Assembly (NCBI RefSeq): GCF_030463565.1
Contig: NC_134649.1
Span: 3,049,501 to 3,113,500, forward strand
Source of the DNA: Pelecanus crispus
Taxonomy: Eukaryota; Chordata; Aves; Pelecaniformes; Pelecanidae
Direction of reading: 5' to 3'
DNA length: 64,000 nucleotides
The notes under the pieces are model-generated. The model was not told the origin of the DNA. It saw only the letters and a list, made by a program, of their open reading frames with translations, and did no database searches. The number at the start of each line of letters is the position of its first letter. Within the stretch, counting starts at the first letter, position 1. A program made the position numbers and the translations under genes. This document shows, piece by piece, positions 52,691 through 64,000 of the stretch.

Positions 52691-55600
52691 TAATCAAGTT
52701 CCTGAGTACTTTCTTGAATCAGACCTTACTTTAGGGAGTAATTTATGCAAGTATGCACTAATGTTAAAGAATTAGGGGAACTGAGAACACTCTTAGGAAT
52801 GAACTGTTACATAGTATAAGAAGCAGCGTAAAGTTCCTGATTCTTAACTTTGCAAGTTCTTATTTCAGGTAAGAACAGTAAAAATCTCATTGTGTTTCAC
52901 ATGGTTCCTGTCAATAATTTTGCTCTTTTTAAAGCTTTGCAGCTGTCAGAAGAACTTTGTCCTCTTTGCGCTGTGTAAGTAAATAAAAAGCTCTGGAGTG
53001 TGTTAGGTCAGTCTGAGGGGGACAAAAAGCGAAATGGATCTTTCAGCAACACCTAAGAGCTTTGTTAATTAAAAATGTATTGTACGTTAATGTCACAGTA
53101 TTGCAGCTTTCTAAGTATTCTGAGGCAGAATGCATTTGCTACACTTTGCCTAAAAGGAGAGTGAAGCTGGGGATCTCTTGTCTACATCTTGTTAGAATGG
53201 GATTATGACACAAGAGAAACACGAGGTTTTGATGAACATCAGAATCCAAATTTTATTGACAGGTTGAGAATGCCATAGAATAATTTAAATGTGAAAGTGA
53301 TACAATTATCCAGCTACCTTTAAATATCTTGACAGAGTGCTTTAAAGCTATTTCTATCTAGTTCTGTTGGTGGTTTTATCTGAGTACCTATATTGTACTT
53401 ATATTGTAATATATGAGCACCTCAAAAATATGAATGGACACTAATCTCATTTTAAATGACCTTTATGCCAAACGGTTACTTTAAAGGGGCTTTAGACTGT
53501 GAAAAATTACCAGCCCTTTGAGATAAGGCATTAGAACTAGCCTTATTTACAGAGAGAGTAACAATTTGATCTTTCAAAGTGTGGAGTGCTGTTACTCAAG
53601 TCCTGAAAAACATTTCATGTAACCTATTGTCTTTGCTAAAATCCTTGCTATGTTAAGTACGTACTTACCTTTAAGTTTCTCAAGTGTCAACATAACTTCA
53701 GCCGTTGTTCCACATAGGTTTATTACCAACTTGAATTTTGTGGCTCAAAATCCTGTCTGGCACAAAACATATTTATTTTCATTTTTCTCTCTGCAATCTA
53801 TTGATTTTTAATTTTTTTTTATTTTTAAGTGCCATATGGGTTGCAGCAACAGGAGATCTCTGCATACTTTCTGATTCTTTGAGGATATTAACATTTATTT
53901 TAAAGTCCTTTTTTGTTAGTATTAATACTCAAGAGTTCTGCAGCTGCCAGGCAAATTTTGTCTTCGTATTATGGAAAAAGAACAGCATACATCATACACC
54001 AAAGTTTTGCTATTGCAGAACAGACGGCAGGTATCTGGTCAGACCAGAGTTTCATGTTTGACACAGGGCAGACAATACTTACATTCTCTCTGTTGTTTAC
54101 ATGTGCAAGAGTCAGGTTCTTATATTTCATTATCTGCATGGTCATAAATGACAGTGCATGCCTCAGGGACATTTTCTATCTCTCCTCTTCCCTGGGAGAC
54201 CTGAGCAGCAAGTGCAACTGAGAAATGATGGAAAGGAAGAAGTTTTCCATCATGACTGACTCTAGATACTTGGGCTTATTGTTTTGATACCACCAGTAGC
54301 CACATAGCCAAAAAAACCCCCCAAACCCAAAAAAACCGCAAAACCCAAGAAACAAAACCTCATGCAAACTCTCTGACCCTGCAACCAACAGTTTGAAGAC
54401 ATGGTATTTAGCTAATGTGATCCTTTCCCTGTCATCCCTTTTGTTTTTAACACAGCAAGCCCTGGTCCCATTAGTTTTGTTTTGTTTTGTTCTTCCACCA
54501 TACGTTCCTGTGCCAACAAGCAAATTCTTCCATTCATCATTCATTGCAGTCAGCAGTGAAATTCCATTTTCATCTCTGGTTGCACCTCCCTGGCTTCGCC
54601 TCTTTCCTTACCTTCCCTTTCCTATTTCTTTCTTTTCTTTAAACTGATATTTTCTGCTGTTTCCTAACAAGGTAGTCTCGTACTCCTGTCCCACATTCCT
54701 CTAGACGTGTTCAGTGCCTGCTCCTTTAATGGCAGCTGCTACAAGAGAGAGGTCAGGAGACACCATCAAAATCATTCCACTTGCCTATGCTGTCATAGGA
54801 CGACATGGTTCGGAGACGAGTGTGCTTCCGCTAAGCCCCACTGACATGAAGGGAAGGAAGCTCCAGCCCTGCAGAGAAGGTTCTCCTCACTCAGCCGGCC
54901 CTTTAAAATCTATTCCATTAGCAATGATGGAAGTTGCTACAACATGGGGAGGAGAGAATACATCCTGCAGTGAGTCTGATGATCAAAAGAAAGTTTGATT
55001 AAAAACCAGTGTGTAGATTAAAGGCTAATTGGTTCTTCTTTCATTAATAGCAGTCTTTATTTCTTGCAGAAGTTAAATAGCTTTGTAATTAATGGTGACA
55101 TGTTTAGACTAGAGAAGACTGAGTTTAAGTCTCTATTAATGACTGTTTCTTGGATTTTAAAGCAGGAGTGAAGGCTTTCAGCTAGTGTTTTGATCTTTTC
55201 CCTTCTCATTTATTATTTTGTAAAGGAATGTCAGATATATGTTTTTATCTTTGTCCTCCTGTTGGGACTTACTAAATGGATTAGCTCTAATAAAATCTGC
55301 CCTCAGTTCTAAATAATCAGGTTGACCCAGAGCTTGTTGCTCTGCCACTTTTTCTCTGGTGTCTTTTTTGCCTTTTTGAGACCTATATATGCTGTTGCCC
55401 CATAAAATGTGGAATTCAGGCACAAGGCCGAATAATTTAAATTGTTGACTGGTAGGTTATACATCTGGCCAGCCCATCAGTACTTAGGCTAAACAGTTTT
55501 GGGGTATGAAATTGTGCCTAGAAAGGGCTTGGAATATTTTTGGGTTGTAATGGTATTCAAAAAATACCACCTGCAAAATGCTGCAAATGCACATCTGCAT

Positions 55601-55941
55601 TTTTTTTCCATTGATGTCTTAGAAATGGTTGCTACCATTCTGGTTGTTACGATTCCCCTTCTCTGAATGTTCTTATACATGACATAGCTTTTCACTGAGC
55701 TGTCCCTGAAAACAAACAGCATAGGCTGGGTAGTAAATCAGAGCAGCTATGATTTACTATATTTTGTATGCTAAGGTAAGCTTTTGGCAGAGCAAATGCA
55801 TAAACTGCAGAAAATCTTTTTTAAACAACCACAGGGTTCAGCTGCCCTTCAAGGTTTTCGTAAGGATGTTTTAAAATTACATTGCCTAGATTAGTATCTG
55901 CGGTAGATAAAGCATCTCTGAATACTTTGCTACTCAAAAAT

Positions 55942-55964
55942 AAAAAAAAAAAAAAAAAAAAAAA
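55942..55964 (+). repeat. Run of 23 A
   Basis: A long A tract after TACTCAAAAAT, followed by GAGAAGG. It could be the tail of an unrecognised retrocopy, but no body is identifiable upstream. Confidence 0.85.
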
Positions 55965-57834
55965 GAGAAGGAATATTACGTGGCTTTCTCGTGATTTTTA
56001 CCCTTTGAGTAGATGGTAATTGAATACTTCCCTTTAAGAATATGTCAGGTGGAAAGATCTCCTGTGTACTAAACGGATACCTTTTTATCTGAGGGACCAA
56101 TGCTTTGTTCAGTCTGTCCATTTTAATCTTATTCTTGCGCTACAGATTTATATAAAAGAGACGTTTCTGTTAGGTAATGAAGGGTCAGAGACCCAAGCAT
56201 CAGAGAAAAGGAAGATGGGACTGCAAGCGGCGTCTACTTATGTCTGACTTTTTGGCAGAAAAAAGCAACCATGAAACACAGGGTTGGGAATTCACCTTTT
56301 CTTCATAGATTGAGATATTTTAGCTTCTAACAGTTTTATTTTTCACTCTCATACCTGACACTCTTTTGCTAATGTATAACTCTATGCAATGTGACAGGAT
56401 GTAATAATGACAGGGTTAGTGATTTAACAATCTTATTTGCTGCCATTTATCTGTCATTCAAACCTGCAAAAATTCAGTAGAGTTATAGATTGACCATTTC
56501 ATGGTTCTTTCCTTTCTTGGCCAAGATATTATTGATCTCAGATTGTTTCTCAACATTCAGCTTTCCACATTACAATTGCCACAGCCATCATCAGGGCTCC
56601 TTGACTTTGACAAATCTTTTTTTAGAGAAATTTTTGGTCTTGCTAGTTGAATCTCAATTTGTCACCTAGAGTGGTAGTTCACTCAGGCCAGAGGTTGGGG
56701 GCTTTTATTATATTTGCATGTAGTTATTTACCCATCTTTTCAGCTAGCCTATGTCTGACACCTTTAATGAATTTCAAAAACAAATGAGAAATGTTCTTTC
56801 AATAGCTGACTTGGTGAAATTATGCAAATTTGGGACCTGATTCTTTTCAGGATTTTAAATAATGTTTCATAAATTCTGTAATTCCAATAGACATGCCAGC
56901 TTCATAGTATGATGTAAGCTTTTATATTGTAGCAATATGAACATTCATACCTCAGGATTGCACTCAAATTTACAAGGCTGCATGTCTTGTGTAGTTTTTG
57001 TAATCTTTGAAAAAGCTGCCTTACTGGAGCCATATGGCTAGATTGTTAAACATCTGTACATTAGGAGTAACAATTCCAAAGCTTCCTGCCATCTGGATGA
57101 ATTACAATACTTGCAGTTCAATGCATATGTTACAACACTACACCGACACCACAGTGGAGTGTACTTACGATGAAAAGAAAAATAATAGCTTGTGTGATCA
57201 GTGCAAAAGTTGTACACTCGTAGAAAATGTTGAATCAGCAGCTTAAAATTCCTGAATATTCATAATGTTTGTTCATATGTCAGATTTGTTGATTATTTTC
57301 ACTTTATAAGGCTCATTAACATTTTAGAAGAACTGTTGTCCCCCACCTTCTCACCTGAATTTTAAATTCATCATAGTGAGCATTCCTGTAACTTGAAAAT
57401 ATATTGTTTGAAAACTGCTGGACTTAGGAAATATATTTATCTTACCTTTATAGACACACATTAAAGCTGGTGCTAGTGCTTTCTGTAAGAGCCTTACTGT
57501 TACATTATTCAAGTACAGCATTCTGTACATCAATAATGCAACATAAATTAAGGGAAATGAGATAGCAGTACATAGATACTTTGTATCAGGGGACATTCTT
57601 TTTCTGATTTGGGATGTATGAATGCGAGAAAATGGGGTGGAAGGCCATTCTGCATATAGGGTTATTAATTATAGAGTTGAAATGACAATAGGAGACAGTT
57701 TGAAATTTGTCCTTTTATATGAATTTGAGATGACTCCATATGTCTCTTTCCAGTGAAGAATATGGGGAAAATAGTTTGGGTCCTGCGTTCCCATCTGAGG
57801 GGAAACTTGCACAGGAATTAAGAAATTCTGCTTC

Positions 57835-57853
57835 TAGTAGTAGTAGTAGTAGT
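57835..57853 (+). repeat. (TAG)n microsatellite
   Basis: About six TAG units, followed by degenerate copies (CATAGTAGCAG) to about 57870. Confidence 0.85.
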
Positions 57854-58010
57854 CACAGTCATAGTAGCAGCGGCAACATACTTACCACTGTGTGGTGACT
57901 GGAAGGAATCCCTGTTTTCTACTGAATGAGCAGGTGGGTTGATAGGAAAGCAACAGAAGGAACACGCAACAGAACTGGTTATCTGCATTGAACTTCTGCT
58001 ACTTCTTCTG

Positions 58011-58371
58011 AAGAGAAGGCTGCGAGGAGACCTTATTGCGACCTTCCAATACTTAAAGGGGGCCTACAGGAAAGATGGGGAGAATCTTTTTAATAAGGCC
58101 TGTTGTGACAGGACAAGGAATAACATATTTAAACTGAAGAAGAATAGATTTAGACTAGACATTAGAAAGAAATTTTTTACAGTGAGGGTGGTGAAGCACT
58201 GGCACAGGTTGCCCAGAGAGGCGGTGGAGGCCCCATCCCTGGAAACATCCCAGGCCAGGTTGGACGGGGCTCTGAGCACCCTGCTCTGGTTAAAGCTGTC
58301 CCTGGCACTGCAGGGTTGGGCTGGGTGGGCTCTAAAGGTCCCTTCCAACCCAAAGCATTCTATGATTCTAC
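58011..58371 (+). mobile_element. CR1 LINE, severely 5'-truncated, plus strand
   Basis: A young-looking CR1 copy holds only the last part of ORF2 and the short 3' end. From about 58011 the frame encodes [20 protein letters not shown], then FRLDIRKKFF and VVKHWHRLPREAVEAPSLE, the C-terminal blocks of CR1 ORF2. No stop or frameshift occurs through them, unlike the 33.3 kb copy. The frame runs on through the 3' region to a stop at 58386-58388. The tail CATTCTATGATTCTA near 58356-58370 is the CR1 octamer end. It belongs to the same subfamily as the 33.3 kb copy and lies in the same orientation as MEGF11. It has no reverse transcriptase domain, so it is inert. The first 24 or so residues of the enclosing open frame, which starts at 57939, are unrelated flank. 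Confidence 0.93.
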
Positions 58372-60016
58372 CATACTGCAGAGTGTAACCTAGGAGCCAT
58401 ACAGCAATGTCCAATATACCATTTTATGGAACACAGTGGAGCAGGTGACAGCTCTGCAAACAGCACAGGCCTTTGCTTACTCATTCCGAGCACCTTGGGA
58501 GGTAGGCGTATGTGGATAGGAAGAGGGAAACCAGCCTTATAAGTAGGTCAGTTCGTTTTATGGCACAGATGAAGACACTGGGTTACTATTTAGCCTAAAG
58601 ATAGTGGAGAGACCTCTTCGATGGGAAGGTGAAAAAATCGATTCTCATCTCCCATCCATCATTTTATATTTGCAGTCAGCTTCTGGATGCTGATGGATTT
58701 GCAAAGATGCTGGTGGGGAGTAATAATGAAATACGGGAAGGACTTCTGGAAGAAATGCAGTAGGAGAAACAAAGCGTTCATACAAAGGAATGAGAATAGC
58801 GTAAAGGAGGAAAGGAGGGTATGCTGAAGCTATATAATGTCTCAAGGGGCTTAATAAATATCAGAGGAAAAATTATGCAGGCATTATAGTTAGAAAAAGA
58901 TTTAGACTCTTGCTAGTGTAGCAGTAAAAGAGCTTTTCTGGCTGCTTTAGGCAATCTCAGTTGGATCAATATAAAAGAATACTGGGAATGTAGACACAGA
59001 AGGAGGCCCTGGATCCAGAGCTACTCACAGTATTCACACTAATGGCCTGGATGCCTGGAAGCTTCAGCAGGATCAGAAAAAAGGCACAAGAATCATAGAT
59101 GTGAGTTCATTGTTGAATTCAAAGAAAGAACCATGCAAAGTTTAGTCCATTAATTTGCCCACTTTTAGCAGAGACAGGTTGGTCCCCAGCTGCTGTAAAT
59201 CAGCACAGATCTGCCATGTTTGAATGGGCATTTTCAGTTACTCCATCCTTACTTCCACATTTTCTTTAATGCCTCGACTCCCTTTCAAAATCTCCTTCCT
59301 CCTTCTCCTGCTTTAACACACTTCAGTGTTGTTAATGCTAGTTTGCATTGATCTAGGATGGCGTGGAGGGCACCGGTGCTAATCCGCCATAGCTTTGTGG
59401 CTCAATCCTTCCTTGCTGGTATCCATTCACTTGCATAGACGTATATAGACAAGATCCTGTCCATCCCATATATGACTGAACTGGTTTTGAGGACATATTC
59501 ATACAGGACATTTGCCATTTATCGAATTATGAAGGCACAGAACTCCAGAAGATTTTTTTTTCCCCCCCAAAAGGGTTTGAAGTTCATTAGTAGTCCAGAC
59601 GTGTGGTGAGCTGGGTCAACTTATTGAAATCGATAGGGTCAGAAAGAAGACGGATGTGTGAAATGAAACACATGTTTAAAATTGAAGTTGTTTTCTTGAC
59701 CACCCCTTTACATCCTTCTCCCATTTAATAGATTTATTTCCCTTGTGCTCTGAAGAAGTTTTAAAGCCTAGTAGAAAGGAGGGAGAGATAGAGAAGAGAC
59801 GAGAAGAAGTTACCTAAATCTAGATGGCCTTTAAAAAGAGCTTCTGATGTACATACAAAATCTGAGATAGATAGCATCATTTTCTGCTTCTTTTCTATTG
59901 TAGTTTCTTCCAGCTGTGACCTTCCCCAACCAGTTCCAGAGTCTCTGTCACGCATTAACTCCAGATGTCTGGGAAGCCATCAGTCAAATGTGGGGGACCG
60001 TTCTAAGGCAGATTGA

Positions 60017-60038
60017 AATATTAATATATATTAATATT
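60017..60038. repeat. Perfect 22-bp AT palindrome
   Basis: The half-site AATATTAATAT is followed directly by its exact reverse complement. It lies about 170 bases before the LTR. AT palindromes of this size arise easily in such sequence, and no function is evident. Confidence 0.7.
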
Positions 60039-60205
60039 GTTGACTGAAAAAAAGACCTACTGCAACCTATGCCAGGTGTAAGTGCCAGTCACCCCTCTGC
60101 CTCATTTCTAGGCATCCTATCAGATTGAAACTGTAAATAAAAAATGAATCAATATCACTACAAGAATGTCCAAAGTGCATACAATAGAGTAATAGCATAG
60201 TGTAG

Positions 60206-60783
60206 TGTTGTGGGTTAACCCCAGTACCTGCTGGCTCACCGACCCACACAGCTGCTCTCGCTCACTTCCCCTGGTGGGACAGGGGAAGGGGAAAGGAAGA
60301 GTAAAAGAACGAAAACTTGTGGATCAAGATAAAAAAATATTTAACAAGCAAAAGAGCAGTTGAATAAGAGAGAAACAAAACAACAGGTGATGCAAAGGCA
60401 ATCGCTTGCCACCTTCTGTGGGTAGATTGATACCAGCCAGTGAGTGAGGAAAAGGTGGCTAATCTCCCGAAAGCCCCTCCGCTCCATTTTTATTGCTGAG
60501 CATGACGTTATAATGCATGGAATATCTCTTTGGTTAGTTTGGATCATCTGCCTGGTTGTGTCCCCTCCCAATTTCTTGCACAGCCCCAATATATTCACTG
60601 GGCGATGGGGGGGGGGCGGTGCACAGCATGAGAAACAGAGAAAGCCTTGATGCTGTGCAAACAGGGTTCAGCAATAGCTAAAATGTTAGCGTTATCAGCA
60701 TTGGTTTGGTCACAAATCTAAAACACAGCACCATCCAAGCTGCCATGAAGAAAATGAGCTCACTCCCAGCCAGACCCAGTACA
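60206..60783 (-). mobile_element. Solo LTR of an avian endogenous retrovirus, minus strand
   Basis: A 578-base LTR-like unit. On the minus strand it starts TGTACTGGGTCTGGCTGGGA (from 60783) and ends GGTTAACCCACAACA (at 60206), so it has the TG...CA ends of a retroviral LTR. A polyadenylation signal AATAAA (complement of 60489-60494) lies inside it, with a TATA-like GAATATATT upstream (complement of about 60586-60594). I recognise the wording GTGGGTTAACCCCAG ... GACAGGGGA from an LTR family common in neoavian birds, but cannot assign a family name with certainty. No internal viral gene sequence flanks it, so it appears to be a solo LTR left by recombination. The flanking 5-mers, TGTAG and TACAG, match only partly, so a target-site duplication is not proven. 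It is antisense to MEGF11, deep in its intron. Confidence 0.82.
60607..60616 (+). repeat. Run of 10 G inside the LTR
   Basis: A G homopolymer between GCGAT and CGGT, within the LTR. Its length is probably unstable. Confidence 0.8.
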
Positions 60784-61772
60784 TACAGCCATACTGTAGT
60801 TAATAAAACATACTCATCAATATGATCCTCATGAAATCTCCTTATGGTTTTTTTTTTTTCCCGGTCTTTCCACCTCTTAGTTTCAGTAGTGACAGGGGAC
60901 TACTTTGAAAGCTGGTGTGAACCACTCTTTTCAAATATTTTTCACTCACTTCAGAACCTTGGAAAGGACGAGCCAGTGTTGGCAGTTGTCTGGGCTGGCT
61001 GAGGGTTTGTGAACCTTGCTCCTGCCACTCTCTGCTCTCTCAGCCATTTATAGCAACAGCCGTGGATGCCCTAAATATGTCAACGTGCAGGCAGGAGGAG
61101 GCATTTGGCTACCTGGGTGCATTTACTTACAGTTCAGCTATTCCCCATCTCCTCTATTGCATGAATGAGACCGGCTGAAAGCACTTGGCAGATTGAATTT
61201 GGCCCAAGAGCTGCATGTTAGGCTTAAGTGTACTGCTTTCAGCACCTTCCTGTGCATAATATACACTTCTTTTATGTGAACTTTTGGAACCTGTGTCTGT
61301 AATTATTACATCCTTTTAGCAATCCCTCTTAAAAATACTGATGACATTCACACTAGGAATGTCACATGAGCCTGCCATATGCAATACCATACCAAAGTAG
61401 TTGTATTTATTGATGTTGGTTTCTGAAATGCTGGGTAATACTTGGGAGTGGGTTTACTGAGTAGGAATTTAACGAGGTTGTAGTTCTCTTTGTTCCCAAT
61501 TAGCTTTGTCTTGTGTGGCAGGTATTCCACGTCTCATGGTAAGATAAAGATATATAATTCCATGGATTTCCAATTGGTTTTGCAACTGCATCCACTTCTG
61601 ATGAATATGTGAGAGCCTGTAAAAATAGGCCAGCTACTCTGTAGCTTAATGCAAACAGATAGTACTCTGTTATGAAACAAGTCTTCAAAATTTGTAGAAA
61701 GTGATCACATGTTAAAATAAAAAGAACTTATAACTCGGAAGCGTAAATCATTTAGACCAAAGTGTAAAAATA

Positions 61773-62070
61773 TCAAGATGCCAAATTATGCAGAAGATCA
61801 CTGTGGGACTTTAGAAAATAAGTAACTTCCTCCTCCTGAAACCATACTTTTGCATCAGGAGCCTGGCTTTCAAAGGTGTTGAACGCTACCGTTTCCATCA
61901 GCTTGGCTGAGAACTGTGGATATACACCATTTCTAAATAGTGTTAACACCTCAACAATAACAAATTTCAGCTGTTGCTCTTGAAGTAACAACTGATCTGC
62001 AGACTGAGTTGTGCTTGCATATGGATGTACTAATTCTTTCAGTAGCTTTATATAGCAAAGCACCTTCCTG
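61773..62070 (-). pseudogene. Unassigned protein-like segment (exon or pseudogene)
   Basis: A minus-strand frame of about 96 codons, ending at a TGA at 61773-61775, has the composition of a real protein rather than chance sequence. It is rich in Leu, Glu, Gln and Lys with spaced aromatics, for example IKLLKELVHPYASTTQSADQ and FVIVEVLTLFRNGVYPQFSA, and it reads like alpha-helical (HEAT- or ARM-like) sequence. Upstream on the minus strand there is a usable acceptor (AAATGTCTCAG before GAAGGTG), so it could be a last coding exon. With the segment at 62086-62340 it could instead be an old retrocopy with indels. I do not recognise the family. The two segments lie in different frames, separated by a T-rich stretch on the minus strand. 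Confidence 0.35.
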
Positions 62071-62085
62071 AGACATTTGCATAAG

Positions 62086-62340
62086 TTACTTTAGTGAAGC
62101 AAAATGGCATGAATTCTTCATGGGGCAAAGAAAAAAAAAAAAAAGACGGTGATAGGGCAAAATGGCTAGTAGGGGTGAACTAAAGGTGCCCAAAGTGCAC
62201 ATAGACAGCAATTTTAACTTTGCAATAGAGTCAGTTGGCAAATCAGTGTTCATTTTTGGTTCCCTAATTGTTCTCAAAAGCACAAGCTGATGTCGGCTGA
62301 TAGCTTGAAAAGCATCTGTTAACACTTCATACTCTAGTAC
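62086..62340 (-). pseudogene. Unassigned protein-like segment, upstream partner
   Basis: Upstream on the minus strand of the segment ending at 61773, a frame reads YEVLTDAFQAISRHQLVLLR and then REPKMNTDLPTDSIAKLKLL before running into a T14 stretch (complement of 62131-62144) and a stop at 62086. The first part again resembles helical protein sequence. A possible acceptor (CACTGTACTAG) precedes it, but I see no convincing donor after it, which favours a pseudogene over a live exon. The two segments together may be one broken gene copy. No family was recognised and no function can be given. Confidence 0.3.
62131..62144 (+). repeat. Run of 14 A
   Basis: The A tract lies between the two minus-strand protein-like segments and reads as T14 in their orientation. 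It may be an expansion that broke the frame, or the pyrimidine tract of an intron. Confidence 0.8.
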
Positions 62341-64000
62341 AGTGTAAGAGTATTAATCAGATATCAAAAAGGCTAATCAGAGACAGAGCTCTTCAAACCA
62401 GCCATGGATACTTCCTCTAGAACCAGTTATTCTTTGTTTACACAGACATTCTCTTTCTGTTGCAGTATTATAACATTCCACTTCATATTTGTGTATTGTT
62501 GCATGTGCTTTTCAATTTAATAAAGGTTTTTTAAGGCTCCCCAGGGAAATTTTTCATGAAACTTCAGTCCATTGCAGATTTGATCACAAAATATTTTTGA
62601 ATAATTTATCTTAAGGTCAGTATTTCTAACATAGGTAGTCACTTCTGCAAACCTCACTTTCTCTGATGCAGTAAGTCAAGAGATATTTTCAATCTATTTA
62701 ATCCCAAAGCTTTCCTTCTTTTTAACATGATTTTTCCTTTCTGAATACTATGATTTACTTTTATGACTGTAATGCTCAGAAATCTATGTGCAAAACCACT
62801 AAAAGATAGCCTTACTTGAAAAAGCTTACAGCTTAAGTATGTAAATTGAGTCAAAGAGATTTTTTTTCTGATTAAAAATAAGAAACTGTGTATGAAACAC
62901 GTTATAAGCATACTTGTAAAGAAATTAAACCTGGTATTCAGTATAGCAAGCAACAAAAGGAGGCTTTCAGTTACAGCAGTGTAGTGCATATATGAGCTCT
63001 ACTGAGGCAAATCACTGGTATGTACCTTAGGATCTGGTATCACTACATCTGCATTCACAGGTGTCATGTTTTAGGAAAATCTACAGTTTAAATAGAATTC
63101 CTTTTAAAAACATTATTAAAAGCATCCAAAATGATTTTTTTCCACCAAATAATATGTAATAGTTTTGCTTATGCAAATGCTATTTAACATTTACCTTATA
63201 GTAAAGGGCAGGCATCTTCAGTAGCTTCTGATGTTGTATGTAAAAGGTTTTATTTCCAACTCCCATCTTCTATTTTCAGGCAACAGTGTGAATCACAGGA
63301 ATTGGAAAGTACATTTTGCCATGTCTTATTAGTAGAAAGTTTCTGTAGACACTTAGACATTTCTAAGAAATTGGACTTGATCCTAAATCAGCTGACCTCC
63401 TGCAGTCTAGAGTTGGTTACAGACAGTTTAAACTAGTGGCTTGAGATGAGAATCAGCCCCCATGATTATACAATAATTTGTTTCCTGGGGTCTTTTTTGC
63501 AGTTCTTCTCAGTAAGTTGCTCTGAAACACATTGCTACGGTTTCTTCTGAAATGTGAGAAGAGTGAAAAGTGTCTGCATTTAAATATTCCATCCCCAGTA
63601 ATGTTAGTGTAGCTTATACATTAACATAATCTTCAAACAGATGATACTTCTATCCTCGATTTCATCGGGGTGACCTTCATTTGTAGTGTGTGGCTTGGTC
63701 TGAAATGAAATGTGAAATGCGTTGGCCTTCTAGGGCCCGTGCCATCTAATAGGCTGGCCTCAGTGACAGGTTTGCCTTTAGAAATTTGTCCATATTCATC
63801 CTATTTTGGTGAGAAATAAAGAAAGGATTTTTGTTAGATTGGCTTGATGAAATTTGGAATAAGAATGAAGAAAGATTTTGTTTGAAAAATCAATAGTTTA
63901 GTCAATGTGCTACAGGACTGAAATTTATCTAGGAGAATTGGTGTAATTTAGTTTTATTAGGTGTTGCATTGCTCAGCAAAGATAGCCAGAAGTATCATGC
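62341..64000. other. Non-coding DNA, no gene seen
   Basis: I see no exon of MEGF11 or of another gene. A 111-codon minus frame at 62654-62989 has a hydrophobic, low-complexity composition and no recognised domain. Confidence 0.45.

Noticed and set aside
53738..54221. Overlapping plus-strand frames of 107 and 102 codons downstream of MEGF11 exon 3
   Set aside because: They lack the regular Cys/Gly spacing of EGF-like repeats and do not start with the expected phase 1 continuation, so they are not the next MEGF11 exon.
62654..62989. 111-codon minus-strand frame as a further exon of the unassigned gene
   Set aside because: A donor-like GTGAGG follows it, but the phase does not fit the neighbouring segment at 62086-62340 and the composition is poor.

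Overview
This is 64 kb of AT-rich, CpG-poor vertebrate DNA, almost certainly from a bird. Four things support that: CR1 LINE copies with the octamer tail of avian CR1, a solo LTR of a type I recognise from modern (neoavian) birds, much older CR1-like relics common to reptiles and birds, and exons split by GT-AG introns whose protein matches MEGF11. There are no bacterial-type genes, operons or CRISPR arrays, and most short open frames are chance.

The only confident gene is the 5' coding end of MEGF11 on the + strand. Three exons (48052-48175, 50721-50822, 52353-52453) splice in frame (phases 2, 2 and 1). They encode a signal peptide and nearly all of the EMI domain, 106 complete residues. The next exon, expected to start the EGF-like repeats, is not in the remaining 11.5 kb, so 52454-64000 is the start of a long intron. 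The first coding exon has an acceptor before its ATG, so at least one non-coding exon and the promoter lie upstream. I saw no CpG island in the first 48 kb and cannot place the start of transcription.

Region by region: 1-2363 has no gene. 2364-2740 is a deleted minus-strand CR1. 2741-29127 is single-copy DNA with simple repeats, an ancient repeat remnant and one speculative exon (8360-8615). 29128-29500 is an ancient plus-strand CR1-like relic. 29517-33301 holds short perfect hairpins. 33302-34985 is a long, fairly young minus-strand CR1 keeping a 403-codon reverse transcriptase frame broken by indels and stops. 43222-43840 is a second ancient CR1-like relic ending in a recognisable 3' tail. 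48052-52453 holds the MEGF11 exons. Downstream, in the MEGF11 intron, lie an ancient repeat at 52549-52690, a young 5'-truncated CR1 (58011-58371), a reverse-oriented solo LTR (60206-60783) and an unassigned protein-like stretch on the minus strand (61773-62340).

No new multi-gene system is visible. The signals best worth following are the unassigned minus-strand coding-like segments at 61.8-62.3 kb, the state of the young CR1 copies and the LTR, and a perfect 13-bp hairpin at 32600-32628.
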